Source: Sphingomonadaceae bacterium
GTDB taxonomy: Bacteria > Pseudomonadota > Alphaproteobacteria > Sphingomonadales > Sphingomonadaceae
Direction: 5' to 3'
Length of the DNA: 64,000 nt
Assembly (NCBI GenBank): GCA_027533105.1
Contig: JAPZTW010000005.1
Span: 34,662 to 98,661 of the forward strand
A program made the position numbers and the translations under genes. This document shows, in pieces, positions 36,317 to 46,441 of this stretch (positions within the stretch are counted from its first letter, which is position 1; each line of letters opens with the position of its first letter). The notes under the pieces are model-generated. The model saw only the letters and a list, made by a program, of their open reading frames with translations. It did no database searches and was not told the DNA's origin.

Positions 36317-37519
36317 ATGAAGCAGGTCCAGATCTTGACGTCGTCACTGGCGGGTCTGTGCGTTTCGCTTGTGGCTGCGCCGGTCCTGGCGCAAGCGGGC
36401 CAGGATCAGTGGCGTGATCGCGCCGCGTTGATCGAAGCCACGCGGACAACCACCATGCGCGCCGGGCCGGAAGCGGGCTATCCCGCCGTGCGCAACATTG
36501 CGCGGGGCGGGCGGGTAACGGTCCACGGATGCCTCGACGATCGCAGCTGGTGCGATGTCAGCTATGGCAACGATCGCGGCTGGGTTTCGGGTTCCGAGTT
36601 TTCCGGCCGCTATGATGGCCGCGAAGACAACCTGGCCAACCTCTCGTTCAGCATCAGGATCGGCACGGTCACCTTCAGCTTCGGCGACTACTGGGAAAAC
36701 CATTATCGCCAGCGCCCCTTCTACAGCGAGCGCTATCGCTGGGAGCAGCACTACTTCGACACCTACCAGCCGAACTGGGGACCGCGGCCAGGTCGCTCCT
36801 ACTGGAGCGGGCGGCGGCAGATCGGCTACATGCTGCGCGTGTCATGGATGCGCGCCGGACCGGACTATGGCTATCCCGCGGTGCGACGGATCAACCGCAA
36901 CGTGCAGGTCACCGTCTATGGCTGCCTGCGTGACTGGAGCTGGTGCGATATCGGCTATCAGCGCGATCGCGGCTGGGTACCGGGTCGCGATCTGGCCGCG
37001 ACCTATCAGGGCCGCCGCCGCAGCATCGAGTCGGTGGCACCTTACCTCGGCATCGGGATCCTTTCCTTCGCGTTCCGGGTCTACTGGGACGATCATTACC
37101 GGGATCGCAGCTTCTACCGCGAGCGTGATCGCTGGGAACAGCAGTACCAGCAGAACTACCGGCCGGTCTGGGGTCCGCGCCAGGAGAGCGGCCAGGATCA
37201 CCGCGACGGCACGCGTCCAACCCCACCGCCGCCGCCACAGTGGCAGGGCCAGCCGCAACCGCAGCCATACCCCGCACCACAGCCCCAGCCGCAGCCCCAG
37301 CCGCAACCTCAATGGCAGGGCCAGCCACAACCGCACGTGTTGCCGGCACCTCCCGGCCAGCCCAGCGGTCAGGGAACGACGCTACCGGTGCCGCAGCCGA
37401 CTACGCTGCCCCCCGTTGTGCACCCCGACCATCATGGCAAAGCGCCGCAACAGCCGGACAGAAAGCCCAAGCCGGAGAAACCCGATCGCGAACGACCCGG
37501 CCATGATGACGGTCAATAG
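36317..37519 (+). CDS. Secreted tandem SH3-domain protein with Pro/Gln-rich tail
   Basis: Signal peptide; two homologous repeats (MRAGPEAGYPAVR... and MRAGPDYGYPAVR...), each followed by a WEQxYxxxYxPxWGPR-like segment; PQPQPQ tail. Confidence 0.8.
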   Translation: MKQVQILTSSLAGLCVSLVAAPVLAQAGQDQWRDRAALIEATRTTTMRAGPEAGYPAVRNIARGGRVTVHGCLDDRSWCDVSYGNDRGWVSGSEFSGRYDGREDNLANLSFSIRIGTVTFSFGDYWENHYRQRPFYSERYRWEQHYFDTYQPNWGPRPGRSYWSGRRQIGYMLRVSWMRAGPDYGYPAVRRINRNVQVTVYGCLRDWSWCDIGYQRDRGWVPGRDLAATYQGRRRSIESVAPYLGIGILSFAFRVYWDDHYRDRSFYRERDRWEQQYQQNYRPVWGPRQESGQDHRDGTRPTPPPPPQWQGQPQPQPYPAPQPQPQPQPQPQWQGQPQPHVLPAPPGQPSGQGTTLPVPQPTTLPPVVHPDHHGKAPQQPDRKPKPEKPDRERPGHDDGQ

Positions 37520-37534
37520 CGGCTGAACGGAAAA

Positions 37535-37608
37535 TGGAGCGGGTGAAGGGAATCGAACCCTCGTCGTAAGCTTGGGAAGCTTCTGCTCTACCATTGAGCT
37601 ACACCCGC
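37535..37608 (-). tRNA. tRNA-Gly(CCC), CCA encoded
   Basis: Reverse complement GCGGGTGTAGCTCAATGGTAGAGCAGAAGCTTCCCAAGCTTACGACGAGGGTTCGATTCCCTTCACCCGCTCCA; cloverleaf with anticodon CCC. Confidence 0.93.
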
Positions 37609-37708
37609 CCGGGTGCGTCCGGCCCGGTCTTTGCCGGTGAACGAGGCGGCCCCTTGCCACAGGGGCACCGGATAGGTCAATGGGCGGGAAACAGATGGGA
37701 GCAGGCCG

Positions 37709-38506
37709 ATGGGTGAACAGCCGGTAGTGATCGAGGCGCGCGGGGCAATCGAGGTGGTCAGCCTCAACCGGCCCGATCGGCTCAACGCGATGAACGAACC
37801 GCTGATCCAGGCTTTGCTCGATTACTTCACCGGCCTTGCTGTCAGGCCCGAAGTGCGAGTGGTGATCCTGCGGGCCGAGGGCCGCGCGTTCTGCGCCGGG
37901 CTCGACCTGACCGGCTGGCCGTTCGATCCCGAGGCCGGGCGCATCCACCAATCGTGGCGCACCCAGCGGATGATCGCGGCGGTGATGCAGGCGATGCGCA
38001 AGTGCCCGCAGCCAGTGATCGCCTGCGCCCAGGGGCCGGCCTGCGGCGGGGGCTTCTCGCTGCTGCTGGCCAGCGATGTGCGCTATGGCGCGCCCGACCT
38101 GCGAATGAATGCCGCCTACATCAAGATCGGCCTGGGCGGCTGCGACATGGGCGCGAGCTATTTCCTGCCGCGACTGGTCGGCTCATCGGTGGCGAGCGAG
38201 TACCTGCTGACCGGCCGGTTCATGACCGCCGAAAAGGCGCTGGCCTGCGGGCTGATGAGCGAGATCGTGCCGCACGAGGACCTGCTGCCCAAGGCGCTGG
38301 CCCTGGCCGAGGAAATGCTGCTGACCAGCCCGATGGGCCTGCGGTTGACCAAGGACGCGCTGAACCTCAACATCGATGCGGCCAGCATGGGACACGCCTT
38401 CGCGATCGAGGATCGCCAGCAGATCCTGCTGGGGCACACCGCCGATGCCAACGAGGCGCGGATGGCTTTCCTCGAAAAGCGCGCCCCCAGCTATGGTGAT
38501 CGTTAG
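37709..38506 (+). CDS. Enoyl-CoA hydratase/isomerase family protein
   Basis: VVSLNRPDRLNAMNEPLIQAL, ILRAEGRAFCAGLDL, ACGGGFSLLLASDVRYG. Confidence 0.92.
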   Translation: MGEQPVVIEARGAIEVVSLNRPDRLNAMNEPLIQALLDYFTGLAVRPEVRVVILRAEGRAFCAGLDLTGWPFDPEAGRIHQSWRTQRMIAAVMQAMRKCPQPVIACAQGPACGGGFSLLLASDVRYGAPDLRMNAAYIKIGLGGCDMGASYFLPRLVGSSVASEYLLTGRFMTAEKALACGLMSEIVPHEDLLPKALALAEEMLLTSPMGLRLTKDALNLNIDAASMGHAFAIEDRQQILLGHTADANEARMAFLEKRAPSYGDR

Positions 38507-39312
38507 CCCTTCTTCGGCGGCCAGGGGATGAAGCCGGACGTGCGCTCGATATACTCGGCATAGCCCGGGCGGTTCTTCTTCAACCCATATTCGAGCAGCG
38601 GCTTGCCCGACCACTTGGTGAGCGTGAAGGTGAGGAACAGCGGCCCCGGCAGGCTGGCGAGCGCAATCCACGGCCCGGCATCGGCCGCAGCCAGCCAGAT
38701 CCCCCACCAGACGCAGGTATCGCCGAAATAGTTGGGGTGGCGGGTATAGCGCCACAGACCGGTATCGAGCACCTTGCCCTTGTTGGCGGGATCGGCGCGG
38801 AAGGCGGTGAGCTGGGCATCGCCGACCACTTCGAAGACCATGCCGAGCAGCCACAGCGCCGCGCCAGCCAGGGCCAGCGGGCCAAGCGGCGCGGGATCGG
38901 CGCTGGCCAGCACGCCTAGCTGGGCGGGCAGGCAAGTCAGGTAAAGCAGGAAGGCCTGCGGGCCGAACACCTTGGTCAGTGCGGCCTGGGCAAAGCGGCC
39001 CTGTTCCTTCGCCTTGCCCAGCATCCGGGCATAGCGCACGTCCTCCCCGTGACCGCGCCAGCGGGTGTAGAGGTGCCAGAACAGGCGCAGGCCCCACAGC
39101 GCCGCCATCGCGGCGATCAGCGTCGCGCGGTCACCTGGCGCGCCGAGTTGCAGCCAGCTGGCCACGGCCAGCACGGCCATGCCCCCGCCCCAGATTGCAT
39201 CGATGAAGGAAACGTCGCTGATGCGCACGGCAATCAACCAGCCGGCCAGCAAGAGCGCCGCCGCCACCGCGGCATTGATCAGCATCGCTTCGATGAGCTG
39301 GGCTTCGATCAT
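38503..39312 (-). CDS. DUF1295 (steroid reductase/ICMT-like) membrane protein
   Basis: LWRYTRHPNYFGDTCVWWGIWL, C-terminal RPGYAEYIERTSGFIPWPPKK. Confidence 0.9.
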   Translation of the reverse strand: MIEAQLIEAMLINAAVAAALLLAGWLIAVRISDVSFIDAIWGGGMAVLAVASWLQLGAPGDRATLIAAMAALWGLRLFWHLYTRWRGHGEDVRYARMLGKAKEQGRFAQAALTKVFGPQAFLLYLTCLPAQLGVLASADPAPLGPLALAGAALWLLGMVFEVVGDAQLTAFRADPANKGKVLDTGLWRYTRHPNYFGDTCVWWGIWLAAADAGPWIALASLPGPLFLTFTLTKWSGKPLLEYGLKKNRPGYAEYIERTSGFIPWPPKKG

Positions 39313-39947
39313 GGCAGCTTCTCCTTCAGGCTTTCCGTGGCAGCGTCCTTCAAGGCGGCGGCCGAAGCGGCGAGCCGTTCGAAGCGCAGACAATCGGGCA
39401 TGACCGAGCGGTAATAGGCGGCGATCTTGGCCAGGTCCGCCGCATAGTCGCCGGTCGGCATGATCGCCGGGCCGATCCCGCCCTTCATCGTCGCGTGATT
39501 GACCCAGGCCGGCACGATCGGCACCCCGGCCTTGAGCGCGATATGGTAGAACCCGCTGCGCCAGGTGCCATCGCTGCCCCGCGTTCCTTCGGGCGCGACA
39601 ACCAGGGCAAGGTCGTCCATCCGGTCAAAGTAGGCGGCAGTCTGTTCCACGTACTTGCTGTTCCGCTTCGACCGGTCGACCGGCAGCCCGCCCATGTCAT
39701 ACATGAACCGCTTGAGCGGGCCGCGAAACAGGCTGAGCTTGCCGACGAAGCTGGGCTTCAGGCCCAGCTTGTTGATCGTGCCGACGAAGAAGATGAAATC
39801 CCAGTTGGTGGTATGCGGCGCCCCAGTGATCACGAACTTGCGCGCGGTTGGCCGCTCACCAGTGATGGTCCAGCCCTTCCAGCGATAGAGCCACAGCACC
39901 ACCCACTGCACAAAGCGGGACAGCAGCGTGGGGCGGCGCTCGGTCAT
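39309..39947 (-). CDS. Lysophospholipid acyltransferase family protein
   Basis: APHTTNWDFIFFVGTINKLGLKPSFVGK, GLPVDRSKRN, VVAPEGTRG. Confidence 0.87.
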   Translation of the reverse strand: MTERRPTLLSRFVQWVVLWLYRWKGWTITGERPTARKFVITGAPHTTNWDFIFFVGTINKLGLKPSFVGKLSLFRGPLKRFMYDMGGLPVDRSKRNSKYVEQTAAYFDRMDDLALVVAPEGTRGSDGTWRSGFYHIALKAGVPIVPAWVNHATMKGGIGPAIMPTGDYAADLAKIAAYYRSVMPDCLRFERLAASAAALKDAATESLKEKLP

Positions 39948-40048
39948 TCAGGGGTCTCTCCGCAAATCGTTATGGTCTTGGCGATCGGTCATAAGGGCAG
40001 GCTTGCCCTGCGTCGATAAGCCTTTTGACCGGGTGCGCGGGTGCCCGT

Positions 40049-41650
40049 CTACATCCGGAACACGCCGAAGGCCGGACGATCGGGGATCGGGGCTTCGAGG
40101 CTGGCAGCGAGTGCGAGGCCCAGCACGTCGCGGGTCTGGACCGGGTCGATCACCCCATCGTCCCACAGCCGGGCGGTGGCGTAATAGGGATTGCCCTCGT
40201 CCTCGTACTTGGCGCGGATCGGGTTCTTGAAGGCCTCGGCCTCTTCAGGGGTCCACTTCGCGGCATCGCGGTGGACCGTCGCCAGCACCGAGGCCGCCTG
40301 TTCGCCGCCCATCACCGAAATGCGGGCATTGGGCCAGGTGAACAGGAACCGCGGGGAATAGGCCCGGCCGCACATGCCGTAATTGCCCGCACCGAAAGAG
40401 CCGCCGATCAAGACTGTGATCTTGGGTACGGTCGCCGTGGCAACCGCGGTGACCAGCTTGGCGCCGTGCTTGGCGATCCCTTCGGCCTCGTACTTGCCGC
40501 CGACCATGAAGCCCGAGATGTTCTGGAGGAACAGCAACGGAATCTTGCGCTGGCAGGCCAGCTCGATGAAGTGCGCGCCCTTCACTGCGCTTTCGGAAAA
40601 CAGCACGCCGTTGTTGGCGAGGATCGCCACCGGCATGCCCCAGATGTGCGCAAAACCGCAGACCAGGGTGCTGCCGTAGTGCGCCTTGAACTCATGAAAC
40701 TCGCTGCCGTCGACCAGCCGGGCGATCACCTCGTGGACGTCGTATGGCGCGCGGACATCCTCGGGGATCAGGCTGTAAAGCTCTTCCGCGTCATATTTCG
40801 GCGGGCGCGGCTCCTTCAGCGGCAAGCCGTGATCGTGGCGCGGGCCGAGGTGCGAGACGATATCGCGCACGATGGTCAGGGCATGTTCGTCGTTTTCGGC
40901 GAGGTGATCGACCACCCCGGACTTGCGGGCATGAAGATCGCCGCCGCCCAGGTCCTCGGCGCTGATTTCCTCGCCCGTGGCGGCCTTGACCAGCGGCGGG
41001 CCGGCCAGGAAGATCGTGCCCTGTTCGCGCACGATGACTGTTTCGTCCGACATGGCAGGCACATAGGCACCACCCGCCGTGCACGAACCCATCACACAAG
41101 CGACCTGCGCGATGCCCTTGGCACTCATGTTCGCCTGGTTGAAGAAGATCCGGCCGAAATGATCGCGGTCGGGAAAGACCTCGGCCTGGTGCGGCAGGTT
41201 GGCCCCGCCGGAATCGACCAGGTAAATGCAAGGCAGGTGGTTCGCCTCGGCGATTTCCTGCGCGCGCAGGTGCTTCTTGACCGTCAGCGGATAGTAGGTC
41301 CCGCCCTTTACCGTCGCATCGTTGGCGACGATCATGCACTGCCGGCCCGAAACGCGCCCGATCGCGGTGATGATCCCCGCGCCGGGAATGTCCTCGCCAT
41401 AGACGCCGCCAGCGGCCAGCTGGCCGATCTCGAGCAGGGGCGAGCCCGGATCGAGCAGGCGTTCGACCCGCTCGCGCGGCAGCAGCTTGCCGCGGCTGGT
41501 GTGCCGTTCGCGGCTCTTCTCGTCCCCGCCCAGCGCGGCTTGAGCCACCCTGGCGCGCAGGTCTGCGGCCAGCGCTCGGTTGTGCGCGGCGCGCGCCTGG
41601 GCCTGCGGATCGTCAAGGTTGAGGCTGGAAGCAAGGACCGGGGCCGTCAT
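40049..41650 (-). CDS. mccB: Acyl-CoA carboxylase beta subunit, methylcrotonyl-CoA carboxylase type
   Basis: Carboxyltransferase domain [76 protein letters not shown]. Confidence 0.9.
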   Translation of the reverse strand: MTAPVLASSLNLDDPQAQARAAHNRALAADLRARVAQAALGGDEKSRERHTSRGKLLPRERVERLLDPGSPLLEIGQLAAGGVYGEDIPGAGIITAIGRVSGRQCMIVANDATVKGGTYYPLTVKKHLRAQEIAEANHLPCIYLVDSGGANLPHQAEVFPDRDHFGRIFFNQANMSAKGIAQVACVMGSCTAGGAYVPAMSDETVIVREQGTIFLAGPPLVKAATGEEISAEDLGGGDLHARKSGVVDHLAENDEHALTIVRDIVSHLGPRHDHGLPLKEPRPPKYDAEELYSLIPEDVRAPYDVHEVIARLVDGSEFHEFKAHYGSTLVCGFAHIWGMPVAILANNGVLFSESAVKGAHFIELACQRKIPLLFLQNISGFMVGGKYEAEGIAKHGAKLVTAVATATVPKITVLIGGSFGAGNYGMCGRAYSPRFLFTWPNARISVMGGEQAASVLATVHRDAAKWTPEEAEAFKNPIRAKYEDEGNPYYATARLWDDGVIDPVQTRDVLGLALAASLEAPIPDRPAFGVFRM

Positions 41651-42408
41651 TCGAATGGATTCTCCGAACCGGGGAGCCAGCGGCCACGCATCCACGCCTT
41701 TGCCGCTGCAATCAGGCGGGCGGAATAGTCCGGCGTGCCCGGCCCGACAAGCGGCAATCCCATGGCGGCGACCGTAGCCGCGATCCCGGTATCGTCGAGC
41801 GCCAGCCCGCGGGCGACGCATTGCCGGGCAATCTCCAGTTCCTGCCCCCAGAAATAGACCGCATCTGCTGCAATGTTCGCCTGCATCTGGCGCACGTCCG
41901 CGGCCCGGTCCTGCGCGGAAACCAGCGGCAACCAGATATCGGGCATCAGCAAGTCTACCGGCTGGTCCGGCCGCCAGGCCAGGGCATCGTCTTGGACGAT
42001 CTTGACCTTGGCCCCGCAATGCCCTGGCAACCGCGCGAACAGGTCAAGCTCGCGATGCAGGGCTATCACTTCGGGATCGCGTTCCACGATGGTCACCCCG
42101 GTCACCGCCGGATCGAGTGCGCACTCCGCCGCCACCCAGCCCAACCCCAGCCCGAGCACGGCGACATGCCCCTGGGCAAAGACGAGGCCCAGCCCCTGGC
42201 TCTCGAACTCGAGTGGGGTCAGGGACATCCAGACCTGATCGTCCCGCATCAATACCGCCATGTTCTCCACCAGGCGGGCCGCGCTCCAATAACCGGGGCA
42301 GAGCACCAGGGGACTTATGGTCAGGCGCCACTGGCCGACCGTGACAGGCCGATAGAGGCCCGCCACGGCCTGGCTGGGCAACCGCCCGACCTGCGAGACG
42401 GCAATCAC
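41647..42408 (-). CDS. Spermidine-synthase-fold/SAM-methyltransferase-like protein
   Basis: [66 protein letters not shown] overlap with mccB. Confidence 0.65.
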   Translation of the reverse strand: MIAVSQVGRLPSQAVAGLYRPVTVGQWRLTISPLVLCPGYWSAARLVENMAVLMRDDQVWMSLTPLEFESQGLGLVFAQGHVAVLGLGLGWVAAECALDPAVTGVTIVERDPEVIALHRELDLFARLPGHCGAKVKIVQDDALAWRPDQPVDLLMPDIWLPLVSAQDRAADVRQMQANIAADAVYFWGQELEIARQCVARGLALDDTGIAATVAAMGLPLVGPGTPDYSARLIAAAKAWMRGRWLPGSENPFE

Positions 42409-42433
42409 CAGCCCGACCAGCCTGCTCGCTGCC

Positions 42434-44035
42434 TCATGGCAGCGCCGCAGCCGGGGGTGTGTAGAACACCTGCGCGCCCGGACCCAGCGGCAGGTCGAGC
42501 GCGACCCAGCCGACTGTCATCAACAGCCCGGCTGCCATGAAGCTGAGCGCATAGGGCAGCATCAGCGCCAGCAGCGAACCCACGCCAAGCGATGAGTCAT
42601 AGCGCCGCGCAAAGGCCAGGATCAGCGGGAAATAGCTCATCAGCGGGGTCATGATGTTGGTATAGCTGTCGCCCATCCGATAGGCTGCCGTGGTCATTTC
42701 CGGGCTGATCCCCAGCAGCATGAACTTGGGCACGACGACCGGGGCCATCGCGCTCCACTTGGCGGCGGCCGAACCGATGAACAGGTCGAGGAAGGACGAG
42801 ACGAACTGCACCCCGGCCAGCAGGACCGGCGCGGGCACGGCCATCTGTTGCAGCGCCAGCGCCCCGTCGATCGCGAAGATCGGCCCCAGCCGCGACCAGT
42901 TGAACATGGCGACGAAGTGCGCGGCGAAGAACACGAAGACCAGGTAAGGCGCCAGCATCCGCACCCCTTCCTGCATCATCGCGATCACGTCCTTCGAACC
43001 GTGGAGGACGCCCGTGGCAAAGCCATAGGCCGTACCGCTGGCCAGGAAGAGCAGGAAGAAACCCGCGATCAGCCCGGAATAGAACGGCTGGAGCTGGGCC
43101 GGGCCGGCCTTGTTCTCGTCGATCAGCGGGGTGTAGCCGGTCCACAGGCTGAGGGCGGCATAAAGCACGATCACCGCCAGCGCGGCCAGGCCCGCCCGGC
43201 GCAGCCCGCGCCGCTCGATCGCGGTCACTTCCGACTTGGCCAGCTCGGCGCGCAGTTCCTCGTCGGGCGTGCTGCCCCACTGGCCCAGCCGCGGCTCGAT
43301 CACGCGGTCGGTGATGTACCAGATGATCGGGGTGAAGACCGCAACGATCGCGACGATGAAGTACCAGTTGCCCAGCGGGTTCATGGTCCAGGCCGGATCG
43401 ATGATCCGCGCGGCTTCCTGGGTAAAGCCGAACAGCAGCACGTCCATCTGCCCGGGGGTGAGATTGCCGGCAAAGCCCCCCGAAACCCCGGCAAAAGCGG
43501 CGGCCAGGCCGACCAGCGGATGCCGCCCGACCGAGGCATAAAGGATCGCCGCGAGCGGGATGAACACCACATAGGCCGCATCCGAGGCATGGTGCGAAAC
43601 CATCCCGATCACCGCCACGATCGGGGTCATCACCGCGCGCGGGGCATTGCGCAGCGAAACGCGGATCAGCGCCGAGAGCAGCCCGGTCCGCTCGGCCACC
43701 GCCGCGCCCAGGATCAGCACCATGACCATGCCGAGCGGGGCAAAGCCGGTCAGCGTCTTGGGCATCTCGGTCAGCAGGCGGGCCATGTTCTCCTCCGAGA
43801 ACAGGCTGGTGGCGCGATAGGTCAGCACCCCGTCCTTGAGCTCGCCCCACTGCGGTGCCTCCTTGCCGGTGTAGTTGAGCGAAGCCGACCAACCGAGCGC
43901 AGCGCCCAGCGCCGACAGCAGCATCAGGAAGGCAATCAGCCAGACGAAGATCATCGCCGGTTCGGGCAGCTTGTTGCCGACCCGCTCAACCCAGCCCAGG
44001 AAACCGCGCGTCGGCGCGTCAGGGGATTCAGTCAT
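42434..44035 (-). CDS. AbgT family transporter
   Basis: RVGNKLPEPAMIFVWLIAFLMLLSALGAALGWS, FGxGxA-like multi-TM; MGDSYTNIMTPLMSYFPLILAFARRYDSS. Confidence 0.9.
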   Translation of the reverse strand: MTESPDAPTRGFLGWVERVGNKLPEPAMIFVWLIAFLMLLSALGAALGWSASLNYTGKEAPQWGELKDGVLTYRATSLFSEENMARLLTEMPKTLTGFAPLGMVMVLILGAAVAERTGLLSALIRVSLRNAPRAVMTPIVAVIGMVSHHASDAAYVVFIPLAAILYASVGRHPLVGLAAAFAGVSGGFAGNLTPGQMDVLLFGFTQEAARIIDPAWTMNPLGNWYFIVAIVAVFTPIIWYITDRVIEPRLGQWGSTPDEELRAELAKSEVTAIERRGLRRAGLAALAVIVLYAALSLWTGYTPLIDENKAGPAQLQPFYSGLIAGFFLLFLASGTAYGFATGVLHGSKDVIAMMQEGVRMLAPYLVFVFFAAHFVAMFNWSRLGPIFAIDGALALQQMAVPAPVLLAGVQFVSSFLDLFIGSAAAKWSAMAPVVVPKFMLLGISPEMTTAAYRMGDSYTNIMTPLMSYFPLILAFARRYDSSLGVGSLLALMLPYALSFMAAGLLMTVGWVALDLPLGPGAQVFYTPPAAALP

Positions 44036-44125
44036 TTCTGCTCCTCGATCCCCTTCACCGCGTTGACTAGCCAAGTATCGCCCGGATCGTCCAGACCAAA
44101 GTCGGTACCGGTCAGCCTGCCCCGC

Positions 44126-45292
44126 TCAGTTGGCCCCGATCAGCTCGCGGCCGATCAGCATGCGGCGGATTTCATTGGTCCCCGCGCCGATATCGAGCAG
44201 CTTGGCATCGCGCAGATAGCGTTCGACCGGCCAGTCCTTGGTATAGCCCGCCCCGCCCAGCGCCTGAACCGCCTCACCCGCCACCTTGAAGGCATTCTCG
44301 CTCGCCAGCAGGATCGCACCGGCAGCGTCGAAGCGGGTGGTCTGCCCGGCATCGCAGCTTTTCGCCACGGCATAGGTATAGGCGCGGGCCGATTGCAGCG
44401 CGACATACATGTCCGCCACCTTGGCCTGCATCAGCTGGAAGGCGCCGATCGGTTTGCCGAACTGCTTGCGTTCGCGCAGGTAGGGGATGACCGTATCGAG
44501 GCAGGCCTGCATGATGCCCAGCTGCAGCCCGGCCAGCACCACACGCTCGTAATCGAGGCCGCTCATCAGCACGCCGACGCCGCCATGCAGCGGCCCCATG
44601 ATCCGCTCTTCGGGAATGAAGCAGTCGTTGAACACCAGCTCGGCCGTGGGGCTGCCACGCATGCCCATCTTGTCGATCTTCTGGCCGATGCTGAAACCCT
44701 CGTCGCCCTGCTCGATCAGGAAGGCGGTGATCCCGCGCGAACCGGCCTCGGGCGCAGTCTTGGCATAGACCACCAGGGTATCGGCATAGGTCGCGTTGGT
44801 GATCCAGAACTTGGTGCCGTTCAGCACATAGCCGCCCTGCACCGCATCGGCCTTGAGCTTCATCGAGACCACGTCCGACCCGGCCCCGGCTTCGGACATG
44901 GCCAGCGAGCCGACATGTTCGCCGCTGATCAGCTTGCCCAGGTACTTCGCCTTCTGCTCGTCATTGCCCCAGCGGCGGATCTGGTTGACGCAGAGGTTGG
45001 AGTGCGCGCCATAGGACAGGCCGATCGACGCCGAGGCGCGGGAGACTTCCTCCACCGCGATCACATGGTCGAGATAGCCCAGCCCCAGCCCGCCCCATTC
45101 CTCTTCCACGGTGATCCCGTGCAGGCCCAGCTCTCCCATCGCGGGCCAGAGCTCGGCACGCGGGAACCAGTCCTCGGCATCGGCCTTCGCGGCCAGCGGC
45201 GCGATCTGTTCATCGGCGAAGCGGGCGGTGACCTCGCGGATCATCGCGGCGCTTTCGGGCAGGGCGAAATCGAAATCGGGGGTGGCGCGCAT
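44126..45292 (-). CDS. Acyl-CoA dehydrogenase, isovaleryl-CoA dehydrogenase-like
   Basis: LAMSEAGAGSDVVSMKLKADAV, GTKFWITNATYADTLVVYAKT, YLRDAKLLDIGAGTNEIRRMLIGREL. Confidence 0.88.
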   Translation of the reverse strand: MRATPDFDFALPESAAMIREVTARFADEQIAPLAAKADAEDWFPRAELWPAMGELGLHGITVEEEWGGLGLGYLDHVIAVEEVSRASASIGLSYGAHSNLCVNQIRRWGNDEQKAKYLGKLISGEHVGSLAMSEAGAGSDVVSMKLKADAVQGGYVLNGTKFWITNATYADTLVVYAKTAPEAGSRGITAFLIEQGDEGFSIGQKIDKMGMRGSPTAELVFNDCFIPEERIMGPLHGGVGVLMSGLDYERVVLAGLQLGIMQACLDTVIPYLRERKQFGKPIGAFQLMQAKVADMYVALQSARAYTYAVAKSCDAGQTTRFDAAGAILLASENAFKVAGEAVQALGGAGYTKDWPVERYLRDAKLLDIGAGTNEIRRMLIGRELIGAN

Positions 45293-45372
45293 GGTTACTC
45301 CTTGAGGGCAAGCGCATAGCAAGCCCGCGCGCTATCGCAAACCGGTTACGCCTGAAATTACCTTGACCGGAA

Positions 45373-46434
45373 TTAACCCGCGAACCCGGCCCCGCCCGGC
45401 CAGTTCGGTGCGGCCAGGCCCATCACCTTGAACAGCAGGCCCATCTGCCCTTCGCCGATCAGCCGGTCCTTGGCCTCGTGAATCGCGGCGGCATGTTCGG
45501 GCGCGGCGGCCGCCAGGGCCGCGGCCCGCGCCTCGATCCCCAGCTCGCGCAGCCAGCGGCCCTGCGGCACGGTGCCCAGCCAGCGCACCCCGCGCGACTG
45601 GGCAATCGGGGCCAGCGCGGCAAAATCGACATGGGCGGTCAGGTCCGCCTCGCCCGGGCCCACGAAGGGATCGACCTTCAGGTGCGCGCGCACCGCCTGC
45701 AGGGTCGAGCCATCGCGCGGCGCATCGTGGCCATAATCGATGAACAGCGCCGCCCCGCCCTGTTCCATCAGCCGCCCGGCCACTTCATAGACCGTGGCGG
45801 CCGCACCGGGGCACAACTCGTAGATCGTGCCGTCGGGCGCATCGCGCCGCGCCTCGGGCACGGCGGGGTCCATCGACTGCGGCCCGGCCACGCAGACGAA
45901 GCGGTCCCCATCCGGCACGACCATCCGTTCGCGCCAGCCATCGGGGGTCTTGACCAGCTGCCGCACCGGCAGGGCATCGAGAAACTCGTTCGCGACGATC
46001 AGGACCGGGCCATAGGGCGGCACGGTCGACAGATCGTGGTGCCACTGCGCGCCCGGCACCGTGGCGAGCTGCACGTCCTTGAGCGCGGTCGAGCTTTCGA
46101 CGAAGTGGATCGAAGGGGTCAGGCCATAGCGTTTGGCCACGCGCAGCGCATCGCTGGCGAGGGTGCCGCGCCCCGGCCCCAGCTCGACATAGTGGACCGG
46201 TTCCTCGCGTCCGGCGTTGATCCACATGTCGGCCAGCCACAGCCCGATCAGTTCGCCGAACATCTGGCTGATTTCGGGCGCGGTGACGAAATCGCCCGCA
46301 CTGCCGAGCGGATCGCGGCTGGAATAGTACCGGGCGTTCGCCTCGCCCATGTAATGCATCAGGCTGATCGGACCGGTACTGGCGATCAGCCGGCGAAAGA
46401 TCGCGGCGAGCGGCTCGCCCCCGGCCGGTTCCAT
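45373..46434 (-). CDS. MidA/NDUFAF7-like SAM-dependent methyltransferase
   Basis: GPISLMHYMGEANARYYSSRDPLGSAGDFVTAPEISQMFGELIGLWL, VELGPGRGTL, NEFLDALPVRQ. Confidence 0.92.
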   Translation of the reverse strand: MEPAGGEPLAAIFRRLIASTGPISLMHYMGEANARYYSSRDPLGSAGDFVTAPEISQMFGELIGLWLADMWINAGREEPVHYVELGPGRGTLASDALRVAKRYGLTPSIHFVESSTALKDVQLATVPGAQWHHDLSTVPPYGPVLIVANEFLDALPVRQLVKTPDGWRERMVVPDGDRFVCVAGPQSMDPAVPEARRDAPDGTIYELCPGAAATVYEVAGRLMEQGGAALFIDYGHDAPRDGSTLQAVRAHLKVDPFVGPGEADLTAHVDFAALAPIAQSRGVRWLGTVPQGRWLRELGIEARAAALAAAAPEHAAAIHEAKDRLIGEGQMGLLFKVMGLAAPNWPGGAGFAG

Positions 46435-46441
46435 CCGCGCC

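Noticed and set aside
37200-37350. CAGCC/CCGCAG-rich repeats resembling a microsatellite or CRISPR-like repeat
   Set aside because: In-frame coding of the Pro/Gln tail of the SH3 protein; no regular repeat-spacer structure
39994-40009. Small hairpin AGGGCA-ggct-TGCCCT between mccB and the acyltransferase gene
   Set aside because: Probably an ordinary weak terminator; nothing unusual
42848-45319. 823-aa plus-strand ORF antisense to abgT and acyl-CoA dehydrogenase
   Set aside because: Same GC-bias artefact; the opposite-strand genes have clear family motifs
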